From Streptomyces sp. SJL17-4 (lineage in GTDB: Bacteria; Actinomycetota; Actinomycetes; Streptomycetales; Streptomycetaceae), in the NCBI RefSeq assembly GCF_036826855.1, contig NZ_CP104578.1, positions 2,356,001 to 2,420,000 of the forward strand: 64,000 nt of DNA. The letters run 5' to 3'. The first letter of the stretch is position 1. Each line of letters opens with the position of its first letter. The notes under the pieces are model-generated. The model did not search any database, was not told the DNA's origin, and saw only the letters and a program-made list of their open reading frames with translations. This document shows, in pieces, positions 1 through 8,196 of this stretch. Both the position numbers and the translations under genes were made by a program.

Positions 1-295
1 CGGCGAGCTCCGCGCGCATCTGCTCGACCTGGGTGAAGACGGCGTCGGCGTGCCGGAGCACGATCCGCGCGGCCCCGGTGAGCCGCAGCCGGCGTCCGGA
101 CGGTTCGGTGAGCGGGACGCCCAACTCGCGTCCCAGGGCGCTGATCTGCTGAGAGACGGCCTGGGGGGTGAGGTGGAGGGCCTGGGCGGCCGCGCTGACG
201 GTTCCGCACTCGCTGAGTTCCCTCAGCACCCGCAGCTTCCGCAGGTCCGGATCGGTCACGTCACGCGCCCCCTCCCGCTGCCGCCGTTCGATCAT
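1..295 (-). CDS. LysR-family transcriptional regulator, N-terminal part (runs off the left edge)
   Basis: Only about the first 98 residues are inside the window. They hold a typical LysR winged helix-turn-helix: after 'DPDLRKLRVLRELSECGTV' comes the recognition region 'AAQALHLTPQAVSQQISAL' and then a wing rich in Arg and Leu. The effector-binding domain would lie outside the window. The ATG at 295 overlaps the stop codon of the upstream oxidoreductase (ATGA), which favours this start; a GTG at 259 is the alternative and would give the more usual short LysR N-terminus. The gene is the third of a coupled exporter-oxidoreductase-regulator set, so it may control its own operon; that is inferred from position only. 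Confidence 0.85.
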   Translation of the reverse strand, partial: MIERRQREGARDVTDPDLRKLRVLRELSECGTVSAAAQALHLTPQAVSQQISALGRELGVPLTEPSGRRLRLTGAARIVLRHADAVFTQVEQMRAELA

Positions 296-1209
296 CGTAC
301 GCAGCCGGCGTCCACGTCGATGACCTCCTTGGCCAGTGTCTCCAGGACGTCGAGGTCCCGCGCGGTGCGCCCCGCCTCGCGCCGGTCGCCCGGGTAGGTG
401 GGGTCGAGGACGACGGCTCGCGCGCCCAGGTCCTGGAGGAGTCCGAGGTCGCCGGCGATCTGCGCGAGGGCGCCCTCGCCCAGCAGCCGTCCGGGGCCGA
501 GCGGCCGGGAGGTGACGCGGAGTTTGATCCGGGGGCAGACGTCGGGGACGGGCCGCTCGTGTTCGTCGGCGACCCGGCGGAGCGCGGGCAGGCCGACGCC
601 GAGGAGCCAGTCGCCGGAGACGGAGGTGGGGTGCCAGGCGTCGCCGAGCCGGACGGCCCGGCGGAGCGCGCCGTGGCTGTGGCCGCCGACCCAGACGGGC
701 GGGCCGGGCCGTTGCACGGGCAGCGGTCCGGTGTGCACTTCGTGGAAGGAGACATGGGCGCCGTCGAAGGAGGCCACCTCGGTGGCCCAGCAGGCCTTGA
801 TCGCGGCGAGGTACTCGTCGCTGATCGCCCCCCGCTTGCGGTACGGGACGTCGAGGACGGCGAACTCCCGGGCGGCCCAGCCGGCGGCGGCACCGAAGAC
901 GAGCCGGCCGTTGCTGAACCGGTCGATGTTGGCGGCGACGCGGGCGGTGTGCACGGGATGCCGGTACGGGAGGATCGTCACCGTCGTCCCGAGCCCCACG
1001 GTCCTGGTGACGCCCGCGAGCCAGGCGAGGGTCGCGAAGGGGTCGTAGAACGGGGCGGGGAAGAGGTGCTGCACGTCCGGGGTGAGCGCGACGTGGTCGG
1101 AGACCATCGCGTAGTGGTAGCCCATCGACTCGACCCGCAGCGCCCAGTCGGCGAGGGCGTCGGGGGTGGCCTCGGGCCCGTAGTTGGGCAGATTGACGCC
1201 GAATTTCAT
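292..1209 (-). CDS. LLM-class F420-dependent oxidoreductase
   Basis: The 305-residue protein has the luciferase-like monooxygenase (LLM) fold signature. It opens with the beta-strand 'MKFGVNLPNYGP', followed by 'YHYAMVSDHV' with the SDH motif, 'VGLGTTVTILPYRHPV', the 'SNGRLVFGAAAGW' loop and 'PPVWVGGHSHGALRRA'. The length is normal for actinobacterial F420-dependent members that use F420H2 to reduce or oxidise small molecules; no substrate can be read from the sequence. Its ATG overlaps the stop of the MFS gene and its TGA overlaps the start of the LysR gene, so the three are translationally coupled. An exporter plus a redox enzyme plus a regulator suggests modification and efflux of a small molecule, which is inference. 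Confidence 0.9.
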   Translation of the reverse strand: MKFGVNLPNYGPEATPDALADWALRVESMGYHYAMVSDHVALTPDVQHLFPAPFYDPFATLAWLAGVTRTVGLGTTVTILPYRHPVHTARVAANIDRFSNGRLVFGAAAGWAAREFAVLDVPYRKRGAISDEYLAAIKACWATEVASFDGAHVSFHEVHTGPLPVQRPGPPVWVGGHSHGALRRAVRLGDAWHPTSVSGDWLLGVGLPALRRVADEHERPVPDVCPRIKLRVTSRPLGPGRLLGEGALAQIAGDLGLLQDLGARAVVLDPTYPGDRREAGRTARDLDVLETLAKEVIDVDAGCVR

Positions 1210-2567
1210 GGCGCGTTCCTTTCCGGTTCCGGGACCTCGGCCACGGTCGCGCCCGCGGCTCCGGCCCCGTCTCTGTCACGGCGGTCGGTCCCGTCTCTGT
1301 CACGGCGGCCGGCTCCGGCTCTGTCACGACGGTCGACCCCGCCTCCGCCACGGTGGCCGGCTCCGGCTCCGTCACGACGGTCGACCTCGCCTCCGTCACG
1401 GTGGCCGGCCCCGGCCTCGCGCTTGGCGAGCGCGCGCACCGCGGTGAGGTGGAAGAGGACTCCCGCGAGCGCGACCCCGGCGGCGGGGAGCGGGAGCCAG
1501 CGGGCGTCGAGCCCGTGGGCGAGGGCGAGGCCGCCGAGCGCTGAGCCGACGGCGCCGCCCAGGTAGGTGGCGGAGCTGTTGAGGCCGACGGCGGCGGCTC
1601 CTCCCTCCCCCTCCCGCGCGAGCAGCCGATGCTGCTGGGGTACGACGAAGGCCCAGCCGACCGCGCCCCACACGATCAGCGGCAGCAGGACGAGGCCGGG
1701 TACGGTTCCGGCCCACGGCAGCAGGGCCAGGGCCGCTGCGAGGGTGCCGAGCAGGGCGACCGCGAGCAGGGCGGGCCTGCCGGTCCGGTCGACGAGGGTC
1801 CCGGCGAGGAGGCTGCCGCAGACCCCGCCGATGCCCCAGACCCAGAGGTACGGCACGGCGCTGCCGATGTCGGCGACCCGGTGGAGGACCGGTTCCAGAT
1901 ACGTGTAGAGCCCGAGGCTTGCGACGGTCTGGGTGAAGGTGACGGCGACGACCACGGCGACGCGAGGCCGGGCGAGGGCGCCGAACCGGGCCCGCAGCGA
2001 GGGCGCCGCGGCCCCGCGTACCGGCGGAAGCGCGAGGCCGACCCCGGCCAGGGCGATCACGCCGAGTCCGGTGATCAGCCAAAGTGCGGTACGCCAGCCG
2101 GAGTTGGCCGCCACGAGCAGCCCGAGCGGCACCCCCAGGACCGTCCCCGCGCTCATCCCGCCGAGCACCAGGCCGAGGGCGCGTCCGCGCCGCTCGGGCG
2201 GGACGAGCGCGACGGCCGCGGTGGCCGCCGCCGGGGTGAAGAGGCCCGCTGCCGCACCGGCGAGGGCCCGGGTGCCGAGGAGTCCGGCGTACGAACCGGT
2301 CAGTGCGGTCCCGGCGTTGGCGACGACGAAGACCACGAGCGCGGTCACCAGGACCGTACGGGTCCCCCAGCGGGCGAGGACGGCCGAGAACAGCGGCGCG
2401 GCCAGGGCGTAGCAGAGGGTGAAGGCGGTGACGGACTGTCCGGCGAGGGAGACGGAGACATCCAGGTCGGCGCCGATGTCCGGGAGCAGTCCGGCCATCG
2501 CGTAGGCGTCGGTCCCCATCGCGAAGGAGCCGAGGGCGAGCAGGGTCACCGCGCGCGTACCGCCCAT
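1206..2567 (-). CDS. MFS transporter of the DHA1 drug-efflux type
   Basis: The 453-residue membrane protein has about 12 hydrophobic segments. The first helix reads 'ALGSFAMGTDAYAMAGLLP', a form common in DHA1 (drug:H+ antiporter, AraJ/chloramphenicol-resistance-like) carriers, and the helix 2-3 loop has 'LARWGTRTVLV'. The ATG at 2567 is chosen because GGAGGGGGG lies just upstream; an upstream in-frame start at 2660 would add a poor Arg-rich leader. The last 55 residues form an unusual charged tail of repeating Asp-Arg-Arg-Asp-Arg-Asp-Gly-Ala units encoded by 24-bp tandem repeats; this tail is not part of the MFS fold. The gene leads the coupled operon with the F420 oxidoreductase and LysR regulator. 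Confidence 0.88.
   Translation of the reverse strand: MGGTRAVTLLALGSFAMGTDAYAMAGLLPDIGADLDVSVSLAGQSVTAFTLCYALAAPLFSAVLARWGTRTVLVTALVVFVVANAGTALTGSYAGLLGTRALAGAAAGLFTPAAATAAVALVPPERRGRALGLVLGGMSAGTVLGVPLGLLVAANSGWRTALWLITGLGVIALAGVGLALPPVRGAAAPSLRARFGALARPRVAVVVAVTFTQTVASLGLYTYLEPVLHRVADIGSAVPYLWVWGIGGVCGSLLAGTLVDRTGRPALLAVALLGTLAAALALLPWAGTVPGLVLLPLIVWGAVGWAFVVPQQHRLLAREGEGGAAAVGLNSSATYLGGAVGSALGGLALAHGLDARWLPLPAAGVALAGVLFHLTAVRALAKREAGAGHRDGGEVDRRDGAGAGHRGGGGVDRRDRAGAGRRDRDGTDRRDRDGAGAAGATVAEVPEPERNAP
1275..1418. repeat. 24-bp tandem repeat, about six units, inside the MFS gene tail
   Basis: Units begin near 1275, 1299, 1323, 1347, 1371 and 1395, each close to 'gtcacggcggtcggtcccg' plus a short variable end. 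The unit is a multiple of three and encodes an 8-residue Asp/Arg/Gly repeat in the MFS C-terminal tail, so unit gain or loss would keep the frame. Confidence 0.85.
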
Positions 2568-2770
2568 CACACCCCCCTCCTTTCCGCGTCTGTCGTCCGC
2601 CCGCCTCGTACGGAACGGTCCTGCGGACGCTACCGACCGTGTGCGGCGCTCGGGGCCCACAACACCGAAGAGGGTTCGGAGTCCCGCAGCCTCGCGCCCC
2701 CGCTCCTCTCGAATCGGCCGGTCACCGGCCTACGGTGGATCGATCGAGGAACCCCAGGAGGGAGTCCACC

Positions 2771-4522
2771 GTGCTCGACCTGTCCGTCATCAACGCGATG
2801 TTCCCGCCCGATCTCCCGGAACCGGCCGACTGGGAGCGCCGGTTCCGGCCGCGCACCCTGCCGGAGGGCGCCGAGGTGACCCGCTTCGCCCCGAGCCCCA
2901 CCGGACATCTGCACATCGGCGGCCTCTACACGGCGGCCGTCGCCCGCGCCCTGGCCCACCAGTCGGGTGGCGTGCATGTGCTGCGCGTCGAGGACACCGA
3001 CCGGACGCGCCAAGTGGCCGGAGCCGCCGAGGAGTTCTCCCGGCTGCTCGCGGCCTTCGGCCTCGCGCCGGACGAGGGTGGGGTCGCCGGCGGCGGGGAG
3101 TGGGGCCCGTACCTCCAGTCGGAGCGGCGGGACGTCTACCTCAGCCAGCTGCGCGAGCTGCTGCGGCGGGACCGCGCGTACCCCTGCTTCTGCGAGAAGG
3201 ACCGGCTGGCCCGCAGCGCCGAGGAGCAGCGCGCGGGCCGCTCCCCGATCGGCTACTACGGCCGGTGGGCGCCCTGCCGGACACTGGCACCGGAGGAGGC
3301 CGCCCGTCGGCTTGCGGCCGGTGAGCCGTACGTCGTGCGGTTCCGCTGCCCGTACGAGTTCCCCGGCCGGGTCCGCTTCACGGACCGGATCCGCGCCGAG
3401 GTCACCCTGCAGGACAACGGCAACGACATCGTGCTGCTCAAGTCCTCGCAGGAGGAACTCCCCCTGCCGACCTACCACTTCGCGCATGTCGTGGACGACC
3501 ACCTGATGCGGGTGTCGCTCGTGGTGCGCGGCGAGGAGTGGCTGTCCTCGACGCCGGTCCATCTCCAGCTCCACGCGGCGCTCGGTTTCGACCCTCCGGC
3601 GTACGCGCATCTGGCGCCGCTGATGAAGGCCGAGGGGCCCTCGCGGCGCAAGCTCAGCAAGCGCAAGGACCCCGAGGCGTCGGTGGACTACTACCTGGCC
3701 GCCGGGTATCCGCCGGCCGCCGTCCAGCACTATCTGCGCGGTCTCGCCAACATCCGGCTGATGGACGTCCCCACGGCCGAGGCGCTCGCCGCCCCCGTCC
3801 GGCTCGACGGGATGCGTCCCTCGGGGCCGCTGCTCGATCTGCCCAAACTTCACTCCCTGAGCCGGGAGTTCATCGCCTCGCTCACGCCGGACGAGCTGTA
3901 CGGCCAGCTGCTCGCCTGGGCGGAGGAGTACGACCCGGAGCTCGGGTCCGTGCTCGTCCGGCAGCGGGGACTCGCCCTGGCGGCCGTGGCGGCGGGCCGG
4001 CCGGAGGGCGCGCCCGCCCGGAAGGACCTGGACCGCTGGTCCTGCTTCCGCGACCGCTACGGCTTCTTCTTCGCGGAGCTCTTCGGCCCGCCTCCGGCCG
4101 CCGACGACGACCGCTACGGCGGCCTGGACCCGGAGCTCGTGCGCCGGATCGCAGCCGAGTTCGCCGCCGAGTTCGCCGCCGAGTTCCCCGTCGAATCCGG
4201 CGTCCCGTCCGCTGTCGGCCCTGCCAGGGAGGGAAGCGGCCCTGCCAGGGGGGAAATCGGCCCTGCCGGGGAGGGAAGCGGCCCCGCCACGCCGGAGGAG
4301 TGGTACCGCACCCTCCGCGAGCTGGCCCGGCGGCATGGCTACGCCCCGGACACGGCCTCCTGGCGCCGCGACCCGGAGCGCTGGGCGGGACCGCCGAGGG
4401 AGATCGCGAACGTGGTCCGGGTCGCCCTGACCGGCGCCACCCGCAGCCCGGACCTGTTCGCCGTGGCCCGCGCGCTGGGCCCGGACGAAGTACGGCGCCG
4501 CCTCACCGCCGTGGCGGGGTGA
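2771..4522 (+). CDS. Glutamyl-tRNA synthetase paralogue (class I aminoacyl-tRNA synthetase)
   Basis: The 583-residue protein has the GluRS catalytic signature: 'FAPSPTGHLHIGG' (HIGH motif, residues about 39-51), 'LRVEDTDRTR', 'YPCFCEKDRL', and the KMSKS equivalent 'KLSKRKD' near residue 293. The C-terminus ('VALTGATRSPDLFAVARALG') matches the helical anticodon-binding end of GluRS. It is roughly 90 residues longer than a usual actinobacterial GltX. Part of the excess is a linker near residues 462-510 made of repeats ('EFAAEFAAEFP', then three units of Gly-Pro-Ala-x-Glu-Gly-Ser). The GTG at 2771 follows AGGAGGG; the upstream in-frame region is not protein-like. It stands alone, away from the expected housekeeping gltX context, so it is probably a second copy. 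The function could be a back-up or resistance synthetase, or transfer of glutamate to a non-standard acceptor. Confidence 0.85.
   Translation: MLDLSVINAMFPPDLPEPADWERRFRPRTLPEGAEVTRFAPSPTGHLHIGGLYTAAVARALAHQSGGVHVLRVEDTDRTRQVAGAAEEFSRLLAAFGLAPDEGGVAGGGEWGPYLQSERRDVYLSQLRELLRRDRAYPCFCEKDRLARSAEEQRAGRSPIGYYGRWAPCRTLAPEEAARRLAAGEPYVVRFRCPYEFPGRVRFTDRIRAEVTLQDNGNDIVLLKSSQEELPLPTYHFAHVVDDHLMRVSLVVRGEEWLSSTPVHLQLHAALGFDPPAYAHLAPLMKAEGPSRRKLSKRKDPEASVDYYLAAGYPPAAVQHYLRGLANIRLMDVPTAEALAAPVRLDGMRPSGPLLDLPKLHSLSREFIASLTPDELYGQLLAWAEEYDPELGSVLVRQRGLALAAVAAGRPEGAPARKDLDRWSCFRDRYGFFFAELFGPPPAADDDRYGGLDPELVRRIAAEFAAEFAAEFPVESGVPSAVGPAREGSGPARGEIGPAGEGSGPATPEEWYRTLRELARRHGYAPDTASWRRDPERWAGPPREIANVVRVALTGATRSPDLFAVARALGPDEVRRRLTAVAG
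4157..4291. repeat. Two in-frame tandem repeats in the GluRS linker
   Basis: From about 4157 'gagttcgccgcc' is present three times (12-bp unit). From 4216 a 21-bp unit close to 'cggccctgccagggaggga' occurs three times plus a partial copy. Both keep the reading frame and encode the Ala/Glu and Gly/Pro-rich linker of the synthetase paralogue. Confidence 0.8.
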
Positions 4523-4549
4523 GGCGGCGGTCCGGCACCGGAGGCGGGG

Positions 4550-5950
4550 TCAGTCCAGCGGCATGCTCCGATCCGAGGACCGCACTCCCGGAGCCGTGGG
4601 CGCCGGGATCTTGAGCAGGCCCTTGTCACTGGAGCTCGCGGGCGCGTCCGCGCCGACCGGGGTCGTGGTCATGGGCCGGGCGGCCGCGCAGCGCTGCTTC
4701 TCGGCCTCCGACATGGGCCCGGTGCGCTGGAGCAGCCGGTCGGGCACGGCCCGGGAGGGTCCGTCGACGACGGCGTGCAGCCGGTAGTCGTCCTTCTTGC
4801 TGACGAACCAGCCCTCGACCCGCTCACGGCTCGGCTGCATCTCGACCCAACTCACCTCGCCGGGCTGGATCTTCTCCACGACGGTCCGCTGATCGCTGCT
4901 GAACCACTGCCAGGGCCGCTGCCAGTCCTTCTCGTGGGCGAGGGCGAACTGGGTGGCCATGGGGCGCTCCTTGACCCGCTTCTCGTCCTCGGTCCGGTCC
5001 CCCGAAGTGGGCAGCCTGGCCACCTCGTTGAGCGCCAGACCGGCGTCGGCGTAGGTCTGGGAGATGCTGTCGTGGCTGCGCTCGGAGTACGAGAGGAGCC
5101 GGGAGTGCTCCAGCGCGTTGCGGGTGCAGTTGACGAAGGCCTCGCCGACGACCCGCGCCCGGTCGTAGTAGCGGAAGGAGGTGCGGGTGTCCGGCCGGAA
5201 GGCGCAGGCGTTCTCGCCGTTGCAGGCGGCGGCCGCGTTCTGGAGGGTGCTCTCCCGCTCGTTCCCCTTGTACGCCTCCGACGTACCGAGCGCCGTCTTG
5301 TTCACCGTCTTGTCCACGGCGGTCGGCACCTCGACCGCGCGGATGCGGGCGATCATCGGTGAACAGGTCACATGGGTGCGGGAGTCGGTGACCCGGGAGG
5401 TGAAGGTGAGCAGCGGCTCGTTCTCGCCGGCGGTGAACACGTAGGCGCGGCCGGTCCAACGGCCCTTGCCGGGCGTGCCCTTCACACGGTCGGGGTCGCC
5501 GGCGGTGGTGACCTCCTGGACGGGTCCGCCGGAGGCGGTGACCTCGTACGGCTGGCCGTCGGCGACCTGTTCGCCGGTGCACTCCTTGGAGACGGCCGGG
5601 CTGTCCTCGTAGCGGACGGTGACCTTGGCTCCCGCGCGGACCCCGCGGAGCCGCTGCCGGAGGGTGTTTCCGTCCTTCTGGAGGGCGACGCCGTGGGAGG
5701 CGTCGGTGCGGCCCGAAGCGGTAGGCGAATAGCGCTGGTTGAGGCCGGTCCAGAAGTCGATGCCGACGGTGGTGGGGCCGTCGCCCTTCATGACCGGGTC
5801 GGCGAAGTCGCCGTTGAGGACGGGGACGGCCTGCTCGGCGGGGGCGGCCGAGGCGACGGAGGACAGGGAGGAGAGGGAGGCGAGCGGGGCGAGGGGCAGC
5901 AGCAGCCCGGCGGCCCCGAGGACGGTGAGGGCCGGGAGGGAGCGGTTCAT
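4550..5950 (-). CDS. Large secreted protein: N-terminal CBM-like domain plus ETX/MTX2-like (aerolysin-type) C-terminal region
   Basis: The 466-residue protein starts with a Sec signal peptide (cleavage near 'SVASAAPA', residue 37). Residues about 45-200 resemble a jelly-roll carbohydrate- or ligand-binding module: 'VLNGDFADP', 'HGVALQKDG', 'LRQRLRGVRAGAKVTVRYE'. After that comes a region sharing an ordered pattern with the next gene: a Cys-x5-Cys pair, a 'VGEAFVNCT' strand, a Ser-rich strand 'LLSYSERSHDSIS', then 'QRTVVEKIQPGEVSWVEMQ' and 'RVEGWFVSKKDDYRLHAVV'. That order resembles ETX/MTX2 beta-pore-forming proteins, an inference from pattern, not from a search. GGAGGAG precedes the ATG. It is 18 bp downstream of the related gene, so they are probably one transcript. 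Confidence 0.75.
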   Translation of the reverse strand: MNRSLPALTVLGAAGLLLPLAPLASLSSLSSVASAAPAEQAVPVLNGDFADPVMKGDGPTTVGIDFWTGLNQRYSPTASGRTDASHGVALQKDGNTLRQRLRGVRAGAKVTVRYEDSPAVSKECTGEQVADGQPYEVTASGGPVQEVTTAGDPDRVKGTPGKGRWTGRAYVFTAGENEPLLTFTSRVTDSRTHVTCSPMIARIRAVEVPTAVDKTVNKTALGTSEAYKGNERESTLQNAAAACNGENACAFRPDTRTSFRYYDRARVVGEAFVNCTRNALEHSRLLSYSERSHDSISQTYADAGLALNEVARLPTSGDRTEDEKRVKERPMATQFALAHEKDWQRPWQWFSSDQRTVVEKIQPGEVSWVEMQPSRERVEGWFVSKKDDYRLHAVVDGPSRAVPDRLLQRTGPMSEAEKQRCAAARPMTTTPVGADAPASSSDKGLLKIPAPTAPGVRSSDRSMPLD

Positions 5951-5968
5951 GGTGGGGACTCCTCCGCG

Positions 5969-6970
5969 TCAGTGGGCGTGGGACGACAGGACGACTTCAC
6001 GCTTCGGCTCGGCGCCCGGCGGCACGGCCCGCGCGGCCGGCACCTCCCGTACGGCGGGCACCTCCCGTACGGCCTGCCCCTCCGCTGCGGCGGCGCTCCG
6101 CAGCCCGCCGGGAGGGTTGTTGTCGGCGTCCGGCGCGGTGTCACCGGCGGGGCGCTTACGGCCGCAGAGCCGGTCGGGGACGGCGTACGTCTGGGCGACG
6201 AAGCTGCTGGTGTTGACCATGGAGGGGCTGTCCACGCTCACGTTGAGGATCTTCTTGCCCGTGTCCGTGACGAGGTCGCCGACCACGCGCCGCATGGCCG
6301 CGCTCGCGCCGAAGACGAGCATGTCGTACGGCTTGACGGTGGACTTGTAGACGGTGGTCTCGGTGTTGTCGATGGTCCAGGACTTGGAGTACGTCGCCTT
6401 GAAGGCGGCCTCGAAGGCGAGTTTGGCACTCATCGAACCGGCCGCCTTGGCGCCGCCGGAGACCGAGGTCTTCGTCCCGTTCGTCGAGGTCGGGCCGTCC
6501 TTGAGGTTGGGGGTCTTGTTCTCGCTCGTGATGTCGTTGGCGAGGTTGGTGGTGACCTCGCCCGAGGCGGAGACCGTGCCCTCGGCGGTGATCTTCCCGG
6601 AGATCTCGCCACCGATGTTGTCGGTGCTGCTGGTCCGCAGGGTGACGGTCCGGTCGACCCCCATGTCGCTCGTGGTGCAGTTGACGACCGCGTTGCCGAG
6701 GGACTTGACGGCGGTGGCGTACTCGCGGGCCTGCTTCGGGTCGATCCGGAAGGTGCAGGCGGAGCGCTTGGTCCCGCAGTACTCCAGGACGTCGGCGATC
6801 TTCGCGGGGCGGCCGGACGCGGTCACGGCGCGGGCCACGGGCGTCTCGCCGGGCCCCTCCTCGACGGTGCCGGCGACGGCGGGCGGGGTGAGCAGGGCGA
6901 GGGGGGCGGCGAGCCCGAGGCTCAGGGCGAGCACGGGCAGGACGGCGGCGCGGGGACGGCGCGGAGGCAT
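5969..6970 (-). CDS. Secreted ETX/MTX2-like (aerolysin-type) beta-rich protein
   Basis: The 333-residue protein begins with Arg residues and a hydrophobic signal segment ending near 'TPPAVAG' (residue 34). Cys65, Cys72 and Cys98 fall in 'YCGTKRSACTF' and 'LGNAVVNCTT', mirroring the neighbouring gene. Then follows a long alternating Ser/Thr/Gly stretch ('GKITAEGTVSASGEVTTNL' and 'SVSGGAKAAGSMSAKLAFE'), the composition expected of an amphipathic membrane-inserting beta-hairpin. After that comes 'SKSWTIDNTETTVYKSTV' and 'KPYDMLVFGASAAMRR'. The whole order fits the ETX/MTX2-aerolysin fold (inference). The tail repeats 'AVREVP' twice. The start at 6970 gives the signal peptide, although no strong ribosome site is seen. 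The gene sits between a small coiled-coil secreted protein and a larger paralogue. Confidence 0.75.
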   Translation of the reverse strand: MPPRRPRAAVLPVLALSLGLAAPLALLTPPAVAGTVEEGPGETPVARAVTASGRPAKIADVLEYCGTKRSACTFRIDPKQAREYATAVKSLGNAVVNCTTSDMGVDRTVTLRTSSTDNIGGEISGKITAEGTVSASGEVTTNLANDITSENKTPNLKDGPTSTNGTKTSVSGGAKAAGSMSAKLAFEAAFKATYSKSWTIDNTETTVYKSTVKPYDMLVFGASAAMRRVVGDLVTDTGKKILNVSVDSPSMVNTSSFVAQTYAVPDRLCGRKRPAGDTAPDADNNPPGGLRSAAAAEGQAVREVPAVREVPAARAVPPGAEPKREVVLSSHAH

Positions 6971-7050
6971 GACGGAGGAACCCTTCGGGACGGGGGGCGG
7001 GGACGGGGGAACGGGCGGAGACGGGGGAACGAGCGGAGACGGGAAGTGGG

Positions 7051-7533
7051 TCAGGAGCCGAGCAGGGAGCAGAGCTGGGAGGCCGGGAAGGGGGACTGTC
7101 CCGGGTCGCTCGACCCCTGCGGCAGGGAGGCGGGGAAGGCCGTACAGGTGGACTCGACGGCCTGGGAGGCGTTGTCGGCGGGTTCCGGCCGGTACGTGGA
7201 GATGGTCGTGTTCATGTCCTTGAAGCCGTCCTCCTCGCGGCCGCCCTTGCCGGCCAGCTTCTCCATGCAGGAGCTGGAGCCGGGCGGGCACTCGTCCAGC
7301 TTCTTCCCGGCGTCCTTGATGTCCTTCTCGGCCTTGCCGGCCGCCTCCTGGGTCTTCTTCTGCTGCTCCTCGATCTCCTTGGCCTCCTTGGCGTTGGCCT
7401 CCTTGTCCAGGCAGGCCTGGTCGTCGGGCTTGCACTCCTCGGCGTACGCGGTGGGGGCCAGGGGCAGGGCGAGAGCGGCGGCGAGAACGGCGGCGGTCAG
7501 CACACGACGTGCCGATGCCTTCAACGCGGGCAT
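7051..7533 (-). CDS. Small secreted coiled-coil protein with two Cys-x6-Cys motifs
   Basis: The 160-residue product has a clear Sec signal peptide ('VLAAALALPLAPTAYA', cleavage near residue 31). The mature part begins with 'ECKPDDQACLDK', runs through a charged helix rich in Glu/Lys/Ala (about residues 45-80, heptad-like), and reaches a second parallel motif 'ECPPGSSSCMEK'. Two further Cys residues lie in the C-terminal third ('ESTCTAFP' and 'SQLCSLLGS'). A helical hairpin stapled by disulfides is plausible. The ATG at 7533 is preceded by AAGGGAG. It is the first gene of the leftward secreted operon. I do not recognise the family and assign no biochemical role. Confidence 0.75.
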   Translation of the reverse strand: MPALKASARRVLTAAVLAAALALPLAPTAYAEECKPDDQACLDKEANAKEAKEIEEQQKKTQEAAGKAEKDIKDAGKKLDECPPGSSSCMEKLAGKGGREEDGFKDMNTTISTYRPEPADNASQAVESTCTAFPASLPQGSSDPGQSPFPASQLCSLLGS

Positions 7534-8196
7534 GGGAACTCCCTTGAGACTGAGGTGAGTTGGCGAGCTCGGAGGGGACACCAGGGGCGGACAGGGGACT
7601 GTCCTCAAGATCACCGAGCGCATGCCGACGCTAGCCGCCGGGCCCCCGGGCCCCCGGCAGGACACACGGCGCGGCGCGCGCCGACGGACCCGCTCACCAC
7701 TTCGGCGGAGCGCACTCGGGGCCGGAGCGAGGGGCGGGTTCCGGGGTGTCCGCACGCTGCTTCACGGGCGCTCCGGTCCACCCGTTCGTAGGGAATCCAG
7801 GACGCCGGCGTGAGGGTGGGCGGCCGTACGCGGCGGGGGCCCTCACTCACCCGGCCGCCGCCGTTCGGCGGCCCACCGGATCGGGCGACGAACCGGCCCC
7901 GGCGGGTGCGCCCCGAGGGGGAAAGCGCCCCCGGGGACACCTCCCCGAACGGGCGTCCGTCAGACGGGTGTTTCAGCTGTTCCGGCTCGCCGAAGTGATC
8001 GTTTTCGGACAGTCTGCTCCTGTGCCCGGCGGCCCGTCCCGGTCGCCGCACCCGGCCGTGGGCGCCCCATGCCCAAGGGCCCGGCACGGCCTGTCCGCAT
8101 GACCCGCGCCCGACCCGCGCGCACTCCGCCTCCTGCGGAGCCGCCGGCCGAGGGGCGCAGCGCTCCCGTATGTCCCCATCGAAGGAGAGCAGAGCC
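7534..8196. other. 663-bp divergent intergenic region between the two secreted-protein groups
   Basis: No open frame in this stretch looks like a protein. It must contain the promoters of the leftward operon (start 7533) and the rightward RCC1 genes (start 8197). Two strong hairpins are visible: GGCCGCCG (7853-7860) pairing with CGGCGGCC (7866-7873), and CCCCGAGGGGG (7911-7921) pairing with the G-rich strand ending at 7936. An AT-richer segment, 'gaagtgatcgttttcgga', lies at 7993-8010. No known riboswitch or operator was recognised. Confidence 0.7.

Noticed and set aside
5372..7558. A 728-codon plus-strand frame opposite the secreted operon
   Set aside because: The minus-strand genes here have signal peptides and ordered domains; this frame is their complement.
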